A DNA stretch of 64,000 nt, from contig JAOAPB010000114.1 of assembly GCA_025462645.1 (NCBI GenBank), positions 1 through 64,000 of the forward strand. Reading direction: 5' to 3'. This document shows positions 57,608 through 64,000 of the stretch, one piece after another (the stretch's first letter is position 1; every line of letters starts with the position of its first letter). This stretch comes from Edaphobacter sp. (GTDB lineage Bacteria > Acidobacteriota > Terriglobia > Terriglobales > Acidobacteriaceae). Below the pieces are notes generated by a model. The model had not been told where the DNA came from, did no database searches, and was given only the letters and a program-made list of their open reading frames with translations. The position numbers were made by a program, and so were the translations under genes.

Positions 57608-57997
57608 ATGAAGCGTTCTCCCAAGTCGAAAACGAAACCCCCACACCTTTTTGTTCTGGATGCACTTGCTCCTCTGAATCCCGAGGTGCGCCGGATGTTT
57701 TCCGGATTTGCAGTCTATGTGGGCAACCGACTCCTGTTGATGCTGCGGGACCACGCAAAATCTCCGCAGGACAATGGTCTCTGGCTCGTTCTTTCGGAAG
57801 GTGTCGACCCCGCAGACGCGAGCCTGCGCCAGGACTTCCCATCGATTCGTTCGATTCAGCTGCTGGGGAACAAGATCGGTCATTGGCTTCTCATACCCAG
57901 TGATAGTGCTGATTTCGAAATGACTGCTCTCCACGCATGTGATCTGATCCTGCGCCACGACCCACGCTTTGGCCGAATTCCGCAATCGAGACGGTAG
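57608..57997 (+). CDS. TfoX/Sxy N-terminal-like protein
   Basis: A 129-residue soluble protein. PEVRRMFSGFAVYVGNRLLL and LMLRDHAKSPQDNGLWLVLS match the TfoX N-terminal fold pattern (EVR-MF-G-GVY), and the C-terminal half (KIGHWLLIPSDSADFEMTAL) is well formed. TfoX domains occur in competence regulators, but stand-alone copies are mostly uncharacterised. The last residues are basic (RFGRIPQSRR). The gene looks intact and stands alone. Confidence 0.65.
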   Translation: MKRSPKSKTKPPHLFVLDALAPLNPEVRRMFSGFAVYVGNRLLLMLRDHAKSPQDNGLWLVLSEGVDPADASLRQDFPSIRSIQLLGNKIGHWLLIPSDSADFEMTALHACDLILRHDPRFGRIPQSRR

Positions 57998-58301
57998 CCC
58001 CGGCTATTGTGTAAGTGACGAGAAGCGCGTTTTCTATGAGCAGGTCATTGGTGTCAAGGTTTGGCCTTCGTCTTTTCCTTCATAGAGCTCTTGCTTTTGT
58101 TGTTGGGTGTGTTGCGCCGCATGTTGCTCTCCACCGGGTTTCTATTCGCACTCTGTGTGAGCTGACTTGATGCAAGCTCGGTGCCGGTTGGGGCTCGAGA
58201 GGAGAGTCGAGCTGCTATTTATCGGTCGGCCTCGTGGGCCAAAACGCGTGCGCAGTCATCGGAACACGGTGTCGTCGCAACAGGTCGGTGGATCACGATA
58301 T
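57998..58301. other. stretch without a gene
   Basis: About 300 bases between the TfoX-like gene and the broken DUF1016 gene. Short frames only; nothing recognisable on either strand. Confidence 0.35.
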
Positions 58302-58812
58302 CTAGTCACCGCCTGTTGTTTGCTCTTCAATCCACTCTGCTAATTTCTGCTGTAGTTTTCTCTTTGCTTGGAAGATATAGCTGGTACTCGCGCGCATGTA
58401 TGTTTGCATCTTGAGGCAATGTGATTTCTACAAGGGCGGTGTTTTTCTTCTTGCAAAGGACGATACCAACCGTAGAGTTTTCATGATCAAGCTTGACGAA
58501 GCGATCGAAGTAGTTGACATACATCTGCATCTGGCCGAGGTCTTAATGCGTCAGCTTGCCGATTTTCAAGTCAATAAGGACGTAGCACTTTAACAGGCGA
58601 TTGTAGAAGACTAGATCGATGAAGAAGTGTTCTTCGTCGAACGTGAAGCGTTTCTGGCGCGCCTCGAAGAGGAAACCTTTGCCAAGTTCCAGCAGAAAGT
58701 GCTGAACGTGCTCGACGATCGCCGCCTCGAAATCAGACTCTGAGTATGTGTGCCTGCCATCCAGGCCGAGAAACTCGAGGACGTATGGCTCCTTGAGTAT
58801 GTCTTGCGGTCT
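58302..58812 (-). pseudogene. DUF1016 (YhcG-type PD-(D/E)XK) nuclease, broken C-terminal part
   Basis: Leftward reading gives ILKEPYVLEFLGLDG, SDFEAAIVEHVQHFLLELGK, FDEEHFFIDLVFYNRLLKCY and VLIDLKIGKLTH, then TAA (58543-58545), then DLGQMQMYVNYFDRFVKLDH and VGIVLCKKKNTALVEITLP. The stop sits where Gln is expected (CAA to TAA). Near 58345 a one-base shift recovers the expected ending KLQQKLAEWIEEQTTG. The N-terminal half is missing, replaced by transposon DNA at about 58815. Confidence 0.8.
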
Positions 58813-58829
58813 GGAAACATCTTAGCCCT

Positions 58830-59253
58830 GGCGAGCGAGATCGTGGATCGCTTTCGCCTCCAGATGAACAGCCTCGAACAAATGAGATCGATTTTCGACG
58901 AGGGGACCGCCGGTATGGTGCTGATCGGCATGCCCGGCATCGAGAAGCGCATAGCCCGATTTCCGCAGTTCTATTCGCGTATCGGTTTCGTCCATGAATT
59001 CCGTCCCTTGGATGCCAATCAAGTGCAAGAACTACTCGAGCGGCGCTGGACTCCCGCGGGCGTTACGCTTCCTGATGAAAAACTCATCCCGGAGGTCATC
59101 CCCAGCCTCATACGGATGACCGGCGGAAATTTCAGGCTCTTGACTCGACTCCTCACCCAAATCGAACGGGTTCTCCGTGTCAACGACCTTCACCTCGTCT
59201 CCAATGAAGTGGTCGAAGCGGCGCGGGACAGTCTTGTGATCGGCACAAGCTGA
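58830..59253 (+). pseudogene. TniB/MuB-type transposition ATPase, C-terminal fragment
   Basis: The rightward frame reads RLQMNSLEQMRSIFDEGTAG, MVLIGMPGIEKRIARFPQFY and SRIGFVHEFRPLDANQVQEL, then TGGNFRLLTRLLTQIERVL. This is the part of the AAA+ domain after Walker B, with sensor and lid regions, of TniB/MuB-like ATPases that help a TniA/MuA transposase. Walker A and B are missing. It stops 9 bases before the transposon end repeats, the expected gene-to-end arrangement. Confidence 0.75.
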
Positions 59254-59261
59254 CGCCGTAT

Positions 59262-59332
59262 ACGCCAAATAATCTTGAAACATTACGCCAAATAGCTCTG
59301 AAACACTGCGCCAATTAAAGTTGAAAGCTACA
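59262..59332 (+). repeat. Mu/Tn7-like transposon right end, three 23-base repeats
   Basis: Three repeats start at 59262, 59285 and 59308. Their starts are ACGCCAAATAAT, ACGCCAAATAGC and GCGCCAATTAAA; each ends in a TTGAAA or CTGAAA block. The last ends TTGAAAGCTACA at 59332, with the CA terminus. Such arrays are transposase-binding sites of Mu/Tn7/Tn5053-type elements. Confidence 0.75.
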
Positions 59333-59354
59333 CCTCTGTGTCCCAAGCGCTCAA

Positions 59355-59658
59355 TTAGTCGTTGGGTGTTTTGATGCCAAGATTTCCGCCATTTCGATCT
59401 GCGGCGAATTGGCAAACAGCTCCTCGGCTTTTGCGAAGAGCGCTTTGGCTATGGCGCCATTCACATGAGCGCTCCTGCCTTCTTCATCAACAAAAGTGTC
59501 GAAAATACCGAAGGTTGCGAGACCGATCTTGATCGCATACCAGGCGGTCGTGCCTGGTTCTTGCGCTACTAAGGGTGAGCCGACTTCAAGAACGCTTCAA
59601 CCTCGACTTCTTTGCCCGGACGGGCATTCAATAACGCCAATATCGCGAACTTATCCAC
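59355..59658 (-). pseudogene. antibiotic-biosynthesis-monooxygenase (ABM) domain protein, frameshifted
   Basis: A GTG at 59658 behind GGAGGAG starts DKFAILALLNARPGKEVEVE and FLKSAHP, then hits TAG TAG. One base out of frame the protein continues LVAQEPGTTAWYAIKIGLAT, FGIFDTFVDEEGRSAHVNGA and ALFAKAEELFANSP to a stop at 59355. A single missing base near 59572 explains it. Intact relatives are about 100-residue dimeric oxygenases or quinol monooxygenases. The gene ends 22 bases from the transposon end. Confidence 0.75.
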
Positions 59659-59795
59659 TACTCCTCCTATGTGTTTCTGCGTAGTGAGACACATTTCGTA
59701 TCTCTCGGTTACATGAATATTCAGTTACTTCAGAATCGCCACCGACTCTTTCGATCGCGGGCTACGGGATAAAACCGTAACCCGTGATCTGTCGA

Positions 59796-60923
59796 CTAGA
59801 GTGCGGCGATGCCGTTGAAGCCCACGCTCTTGGGAAGGCCGTCGATCTCGCCAAGGTCGAGGAGCGTGCCGTCGGTGTTGATGCGGTAGATGCTGACAGA
59901 GCCTGCGCCAGAGTTGATGGTGTAGATGTACTTACCATCTCCGCTGACGGCGATGTCAAGGTTAGTTGTACCTGAGGGCTTGGAACTGAGAATGGTTCCG
60001 GCGATAGGAGTGAGGGTACCGTTGGAACCGACGGAGAAGCCAGCGACCGTGGCCGTGGCGGAGTTGTCGACATAGACGTACTTACCATTCGGGGTGATGA
60101 CATTCCAACAGTTTCCATCGCCCTGGGTGGGAAAACTCTGGCTGATAGCCGTGATGGTGCCGTCGGCGTTGATGGTGTAGGAGGAGATGCTGGAGATATC
60201 TGTGCCGTCGGGCTGGTTTTCAGAGACTATCAGCTTACCGCTCGGCGTGAAGACAGCAGCGAAGACGCCGGGAGTGACGCTGTGGTTGATGACGATCGAC
60301 CCAAGGGTTCCATCGGGGTGAATGGGGAGGGTGTCGATGTTGTTGGGAACCTTCTCGATCACGGCGAGCGTTCTGCCATCAGGGCTAACGGAGATGGAGG
60401 AGCCTCCGGAGTGCGTGGCAGTGAGATGCACGGTAGAGTTGGGAATCTCGTGAAGGCGACCGAGATTGTCAGCGCGGAAGGCTACGATAGCTCCGTTTCC
60501 GCCCGCGTTGAGGACGTAGACAGTGCCGTTGTGCTCGGCGACGGCGACCGGCTCGGAGCCGCCAGTGGGCTCCTGGTCGACGAGGACCGGCAGTTCGCCG
60601 AGGAGATGGAAGCTGGAGATGGTGCCACTGCCCGAGTTAATGGCAAAGAGCAGATTGTGGTCCTGGCTAAGGGTGAGCGAACCTTGCGACTGGAGTGGAT
60701 CGGTGGCGCCGCCGCTTCCGCGGCCACCTGTAATGAAGCGCTCTTTCAGGGTGAGTCTGCCGTCGAAGAGACGCTGATAGGCGAGGACCTCGTTCTTCAC
60801 GGTGTCGTTCGTCATGACAAAGACGGCGCCTGCCTTGTTATTGGCCTCTGCAGCGGAAACAATTGGGGACGCTGCGCCGATTCCAACCATGATCATCAAC
60901 AGACCACGAGTTACTCTGATCAT
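59796..60923 (-). CDS. exported lactonase-family beta-propeller protein
   Basis: A 375-residue protein with a signal peptide (LLMIMVGIGAASPIVSA-AEA). The body has seven-bladed-propeller text of the 6-phosphogluconolactonase/YbhE type: SLTLSQDHNLLFAINSGSGT, SISVSPDGRTLAVIE, VFTPSGKLIVSENQPDGTD and AVSGDGKYIYTINSGAGSVS. Exported members are not expected to act on 6-phosphogluconolactone, so the substrate is unknown. It stands alone, 300 bases from the bufferin-like locus on the same strand. Confidence 0.85.
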   Translation of the reverse strand: MIRVTRGLLMIMVGIGAASPIVSAAEANNKAGAVFVMTNDTVKNEVLAYQRLFDGRLTLKERFITGGRGSGGATDPLQSQGSLTLSQDHNLLFAINSGSGTISSFHLLGELPVLVDQEPTGGSEPVAVAEHNGTVYVLNAGGNGAIVAFRADNLGRLHEIPNSTVHLTATHSGGSSISVSPDGRTLAVIEKVPNNIDTLPIHPDGTLGSIVINHSVTPGVFAAVFTPSGKLIVSENQPDGTDISSISSYTINADGTITAISQSFPTQGDGNCWNVITPNGKYVYVDNSATATVAGFSVGSNGTLTPIAGTILSSKPSGTTNLDIAVSGDGKYIYTINSGAGSVSIYRINTDGTLLDLGEIDGLPKSVGFNGIAAL

Positions 60924-61226
60924 TACCTGCTCCTTGTGTTAGATAGAATTTGCGCGTTAACAACGAGCTTTACTGAATGCTTCAGGTGAAGATCGGGTCC
61001 TGCTCGTTTGTGTGCGCACGAGTTGGAGAAGTAATAGGTACAAAGGTTACAAGTAATTGTGAAATTCACATTGCATCTATAGAACGTCTTCTGGCCTATA
61101 GCGATATAGGCCGTGATAAGTCGGCGCAAACTTCGCATGGTAATTCGAGAGTCGTTAAACCTATTCGTCAACTAGCATGACGATCTACCGCGCATCAATT
61201 GGTGGAGAGCTGTATGACGTGTGAGC
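60924..61226. other. intergenic region between the lactonase and DUF2063 genes
   Basis: About 300 bases, A+T-rich, with the promoter of the lactonase gene expected near 60930-61000. No gene or clear terminator seen. Confidence 0.35.
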
Positions 61227-62108
61227 TTAGTGGTCGTGTTGCTTGCAGAACCAACCTAACTCGGCGGCATGCGAAAAATATTGCTGAATCATCACCGCTT
61301 GATGGTCCGCAGTGAGAGCGCTCTTGCTAAATGCGGTCTCTAAAGCTGCACCTAACGGTATGCACTTTTGAAGAGCAGACAACAATAGGAAGGCCTCGTA
61401 GTCGATTCGTCTGTAGTAGACCGAGTTCTGAAAGCGATGAACTGCCAGGTAGACCGGAGAGCGGCGCATCTTGGGCAGACGAGCTATGTCGCTGTGCTTT
61501 CGTTCAGAGACGGCGTTGCTCATGATGTCGCTAGGACCAGCTTCCTGATGTACGGCGAGGACGAGCTCATCCACTGGATAGTTGAGGTCCAGTAACTGCA
61601 AATGAGGCTGCAGGAATATCCTAGACTCGCCGGCAACAGTACCAAAATCGTCCGCGGTCAAGGGCGGAACAGTTGCTCTGTCGAAGGACTCGACATATGC
61701 CCACTCGAGCCGCGCTACATCGAGGATGAGATCATGGCGCCGTGGTGAGAACTCGGAATGTGCTCCGAGCCATTGCGGCAGCATGGACCCCAGATTGCGA
61801 AGGGTAAAGGAAGTAGATGGATTCTCGCGGAGATATGCCAGCACCAGACGATCGAATATTTTGTCTCCCAGTACCGCATTCAATGCGGGGTAATCTTCGG
61901 CTACTGCTCCGATAACGCGAAACCAATACTGCCGGTTGTAGATCTCGAGGCGCTCAAACGAGTTCAGTCGATCATTAGGTTTGATGTAGCCAGCTACGAG
62001 TTCATGAGTCGAGCTTCCATCCGAGGTCGTTGGTTGCATCTGGAAGTCGGACGTGAGAGGCCGCATCACGTCTTCTGCCATGCGCCGCTGCAGATCGAGG
62101 AGATTCAT
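61227..62108 (-). CDS. DUF2063 (BufC/HvfC-type) partner protein
   Basis: A 293-residue protein. The N-terminus LLDLQRRMAEDVMRPL and the segment RLNSFERLEIYNRQYWFRVI, then EDYPALNAVLGDKIFDRL, identify the DUF2063 domain, the partner that binds the precursor and presents it to the DUF692 enzyme in MNIO peptide-modifying systems. The C-terminal half is a second, less conserved domain. Its ATG overlaps the DUF692 stop (ATGA), so the two are co-translated. It is the last gene of the locus. Confidence 0.88.
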   Translation of the reverse strand: MNLLDLQRRMAEDVMRPLTSDFQMQPTTSDGSSTHELVAGYIKPNDRLNSFERLEIYNRQYWFRVIGAVAEDYPALNAVLGDKIFDRLVLAYLRENPSTSFTLRNLGSMLPQWLGAHSEFSPRRHDLILDVARLEWAYVESFDRATVPPLTADDFGTVAGESRIFLQPHLQLLDLNYPVDELVLAVHQEAGPSDIMSNAVSERKHSDIARLPKMRRSPVYLAVHRFQNSVYYRRIDYEAFLLLSALQKCIPLGAALETAFSKSALTADHQAVMIQQYFSHAAELGWFCKQHDH

Positions 62109-62998
62109 GGGTGGACGACCTCGGCGGCGCTGGTCCCTATAAAAGATTCTGGCGTCTCGGGATGTTCAGAAGACTCAAGATATTGAGTCGCCTTCAGAGC
62201 CTCGGAATGCACTTCGTCGAAAGAAGGAATATTGTCATCCCACTCAAGCAGGGTTGCCGTGGAACCAGTTCTTTCGATTGCTCGCGCATACAGACGCCAA
62301 ACTGGATCTAAGACCGGATGATCATGAGTATCGAGCGTGTACTTCTCGAACTTGGAATGACCGGCGATATGGATCTGCGCAACCCGTTCTGCAGGCACGC
62401 TATTGACATAGTCGAAGGGATTGAAGCCGTGATTCTGCGACGACACATAGATGTTGTTAACGTCAAGCAGAATGCCACAGTCGGCGGCTTCGACGACCTC
62501 ATTCAAAAACTCCCACTCGGTCATCTCGGATTGGTGAAACTCCGCGTAGCTACTTACGTTCTCCACAGCTAGAGGTATCTCCAAGAAGTCCTGGACCTCG
62601 CGGATTCGCGCAGCCGTAGCTCTCACGGCTTCAAAGGTATAGGGCATCGGGAGAAGATCGTGGGTGTAACGGCCGTCGACGCTTCCCCAGCACAGATGAT
62701 CGGAGAGCCAGGGAGTCTTCGTCCGCCGTGTGAGCGTCTTGAGGCGCTTCAGGTGTTCGCGATCAGCTGGTTGCGCCGACCCAAAGTACATCGATACACC
62801 GTGTTGAACGACGCGGTATCGATCGAGTATTTCGTCGAGAATCTGTAAGGCCCGGCCACCATCGACCGTGTAGTTCTCGGAGATGATTTCAAACCAGTCA
62901 ACGACTGGCTTCTCAGCAAAAATATGATCGTAGTGAGGGACTCGCAAGCCAATCCCCACGCCGTAGTCACTGAATCCATTGAAACGATTGGCAGGCAT
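62105..62998 (-). CDS. DUF692 multinuclear iron enzyme (BufB/MNIO type)
   Basis: A 297-residue TIM-barrel enzyme of the DUF692 family, which uses two or three iron ions to modify Cys (or other residues) in a precursor peptide. Conserved elements: GIGLRVPHYDHIF, VDWFEIISENY, VQHGVSMYFGSAQP, WLSDHLCWGSVDG, LAVENVSSYAEF, GILLDVNNIYVSSQNHGFNP, IHIAGHSKFE and LLEWDDNIPSFDEV. The likely metal ligands (His, Glu, Asp, Asn) are all present. It lies 79 bases after the small Cys peptide gene. Confidence 0.93.
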   Translation of the reverse strand: MPANRFNGFSDYGVGIGLRVPHYDHIFAEKPVVDWFEIISENYTVDGGRALQILDEILDRYRVVQHGVSMYFGSAQPADREHLKRLKTLTRRTKTPWLSDHLCWGSVDGRYTHDLLPMPYTFEAVRATAARIREVQDFLEIPLAVENVSSYAEFHQSEMTEWEFLNEVVEAADCGILLDVNNIYVSSQNHGFNPFDYVNSVPAERVAQIHIAGHSKFEKYTLDTHDHPVLDPVWRLYARAIERTGSTATLLEWDDNIPSFDEVHSEALKATQYLESSEHPETPESFIGTSAAEVVHP

Positions 62999-63077
62999 TG
63001 CTCACTCCGCTATATCAAACAATGATGTGTGAACTGGAGGTTTGAAAGGAACTCAAGCCTCCAGTCATAGAGGTGAG

Positions 63078-63374
63078 TCAGCTCTTTGCAGGTGGCTTGG
63101 AGCCGTCGGTAGCGCATCCGCCCTTGCCCTTGCAGTCGTTCTTTCCAGGGTGCTTGCCGCCACCTTGTCCCTTGCAATCATTCTTGCCCTTGCAGGCGTG
63201 CTTGGGCAGTTCAGGCTGGGTGCTCTGGGCGAGAAGTACACCGGCCTGCGCCGACTGGCTTGCCGTCGGAGTGCCAGTCGGCTGTAGGGGCTGCGCGTTA
63301 AGACGCACTGCGGTGCCACCGAGCAGACCAGCGAACGCGGCGGCCAAAGCGAGAGATTGTGCGGAATTCTTCAT
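63078..63374 (-). CDS. bufferin-like precursor peptide
   Basis: A 98-residue exported peptide. The ATG at 63374 (AAAGG upstream) gives a signal peptide (SAQSLALAAAFAGLLGGTAV to about LNAQ). The C-terminus has four cysteines (61, 67, 81, 87) in a Lys/Gly-rich setting: HACKGKNDCKGQGG and GKNDCKGKGGCATDG, so the KNDCKG unit is repeated. Followed by DUF692 and DUF2063 genes, this matches bufferin-type precursors whose cysteines are oxidised to heterocycles that bind copper. The exact subclass (BufA1/BufA2-like) is not decided. Confidence 0.85.
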   Translation of the reverse strand: MKNSAQSLALAAAFAGLLGGTAVRLNAQPLQPTGTPTASQSAQAGVLLAQSTQPELPKHACKGKNDCKGQGGGKHPGKNDCKGKGGCATDGSKPPAKS

Positions 63375-63555
63375 AGGGATAAGCCTTTCTTTTGGTTGAG
63401 CCACGCGCGATGCGCTGGACGTTGATCATGGCTACGCGAACCGTAGCAACGTGAAAACGGGTCTCGCTCGTTTCCTCTGTGCCGCACATTGGAGTGCAAT
63501 GGGTTGCAAAAGGTTACAGCGAAATGGAAACATCTATTTGCCGGTACATTGAGGA

Positions 63556-63819
63556 CTAGCTCCTATCCGGCGTAGCAGGCGAAATACGCCTCATCTCCGC
63601 GTCCAGCCGAGCATGCAGGCGTTCACTGAAACCGAGCGGTAACTCAAAGACACGCTCGTCTGCCGTGAGGATCAGGATATTTCGCGTTGAATCCAGGATA
63701 GCCGAGCAGATCTCGCAATGCTCCAAATGTTTTTGGACCTGTTCCAGTTGCTCCGGGGCGAGTGCGCCATCCAAATAGCCAGAGATGTGCTCCCAAACAT
63801 GCTTGCAATCTATAACCAT
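63556..63819 (-). CDS. zinc-finger anti-sigma factor
   Basis: An 87-residue protein. The ATG at 63819 is preferred because GGAGGTG lies just upstream. CKHVWEHISGYLDGAL and LEQVQKHLEHCEICSAI form the His-x3-Cys-x2-Cys ZAS zinc motif. There is no membrane helix, so it acts in the cytoplasm, perhaps as a metal- or redox-responsive switch. Its start overlaps the end of the sigma gene region (stop at 63810-63812). Confidence 0.88.
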   Translation of the reverse strand: MVIDCKHVWEHISGYLDGALAPEQLEQVQKHLEHCEICSAILDSTRNILILTADERVFELPLGFSERLHARLDAEMRRISPATPDRS

Positions 63820-64000
63820 GGGATCCACCTCCGCTTTGGGTTGATCTGTTTCAACTGTGGAACAAGTGTCTTTTGCAACATCATTCGAGCACGATGTAAC
63901 CGTACTTTAACGGATGCTACGGAGATACCGAGCGCTTCTGCCGACTCGTTTACAGTCAATTCCTCTACATCACGCAATAGAAAAATTTCACGGTAGATCA
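63810..64000 (-). CDS. ECF-type RNA polymerase sigma factor, C-terminal end
   Basis: The gene is cut by the window edge; about 60 codons are visible. YREIFLLRDVEELTVNESAE and ALGISVASVKVRLHRARMML are sigma region 4, which reads the -35 element. The stop at 63810 lies inside the start of the anti-sigma gene, so the pair is translationally coupled. It probably drives the bufferin-like locus downstream. Confidence 0.88.
   Translation of the reverse strand, partial: IYREIFLLRDVEELTVNESAEALGISVASVKVRLHRARMMLQKTLVPQLKQINPKRRWIPWL

Noticed and set aside
59322-59362. Possible CRISPR-like spacing in the 23-base repeats near 59.3 kb
   Set aside because: Only three degenerate repeats with no spacers between them; they match transposase-binding sites next to a TniB fragment.

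Overview
The window reads as part of a high-GC chromosome from an aerobic acidobacterium, most likely of the Terriglobus/Granulicella/Edaphobacter type. This is an inference. The supporting features are an Oar-like carboxypeptidase-regulatory TonB receptor, a complex I cluster on one strand, a separate Fo block lacking the F1 genes, and the overall gene texture. No 16S rRNA gene is present, so the placement is not proven.

Left part (1-32.8 kb), ordinary and dense. A complex I operon (nuoA end, C, D, small unknown gene, E, F, G, H, J, K, L, M, N) runs rightward to 13.7 kb; nuoB and nuoI are absent from their usual places. It meets a leftward ATP synthase Fo block (atpZ-atpI-atpB-atpE) at a shared bidirectional terminator. 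Then come lysS (with a low-GC internal patch), a membrane protein, an Rrf2 regulator, a YmdB-type phosphodiesterase, an EAL protein, an exported repeat protein, smc (with an acidic head insertion), purC, cvpA, a Fis-type regulator, an orphan secretin, and a PAS histidine kinase overlapping the secretin tail to tail.

Middle (32.9-45 kb). tRNA-Gly(GCC) and tRNA-Cys(GCA) are followed by debris: a frameshifted outer-membrane protein and a Mu/TniA-type transposase tail. A LysR regulator, a large TonB receptor and a TolB-propeller amidohydrolase are intact. From 41.4 kb comes a mobile-element graveyard: fragments of IS6, ISNCY and IS110 transposases, a Mu/Tn7-like transposon end, and a ThiF-family gene cut off at that end.

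Accessory block (45-59.7 kb). The most unusual content is a leftward gene train of about 12 kb: an FG-GAP-like protein, a matrixin-type metalloprotease carrying six DD-box repeats, a tachylectin-2-like lectin whose fifth blade lies beyond an in-frame TGA, and two giant unrecognised beta-rich proteins of 1768 and 1028 residues whose reading frames overlap by 4 bases. The block is flanked by two same-orientation transposon ends (44407 and 59332), by a TniB/MuB-type ATPase fragment and by a broken DUF1016 nuclease.

Right end (59.8-64 kb). A lactonase-type propeller is followed by a leftward locus running ECF sigma factor (cut by the window edge), zinc-finger anti-sigma factor, small Cys-motif precursor peptide, DUF692 (MNIO) enzyme and DUF2063 partner. 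This is a bufferin-like modified-peptide metal-handling locus, probably under control of the sigma/anti-sigma pair.
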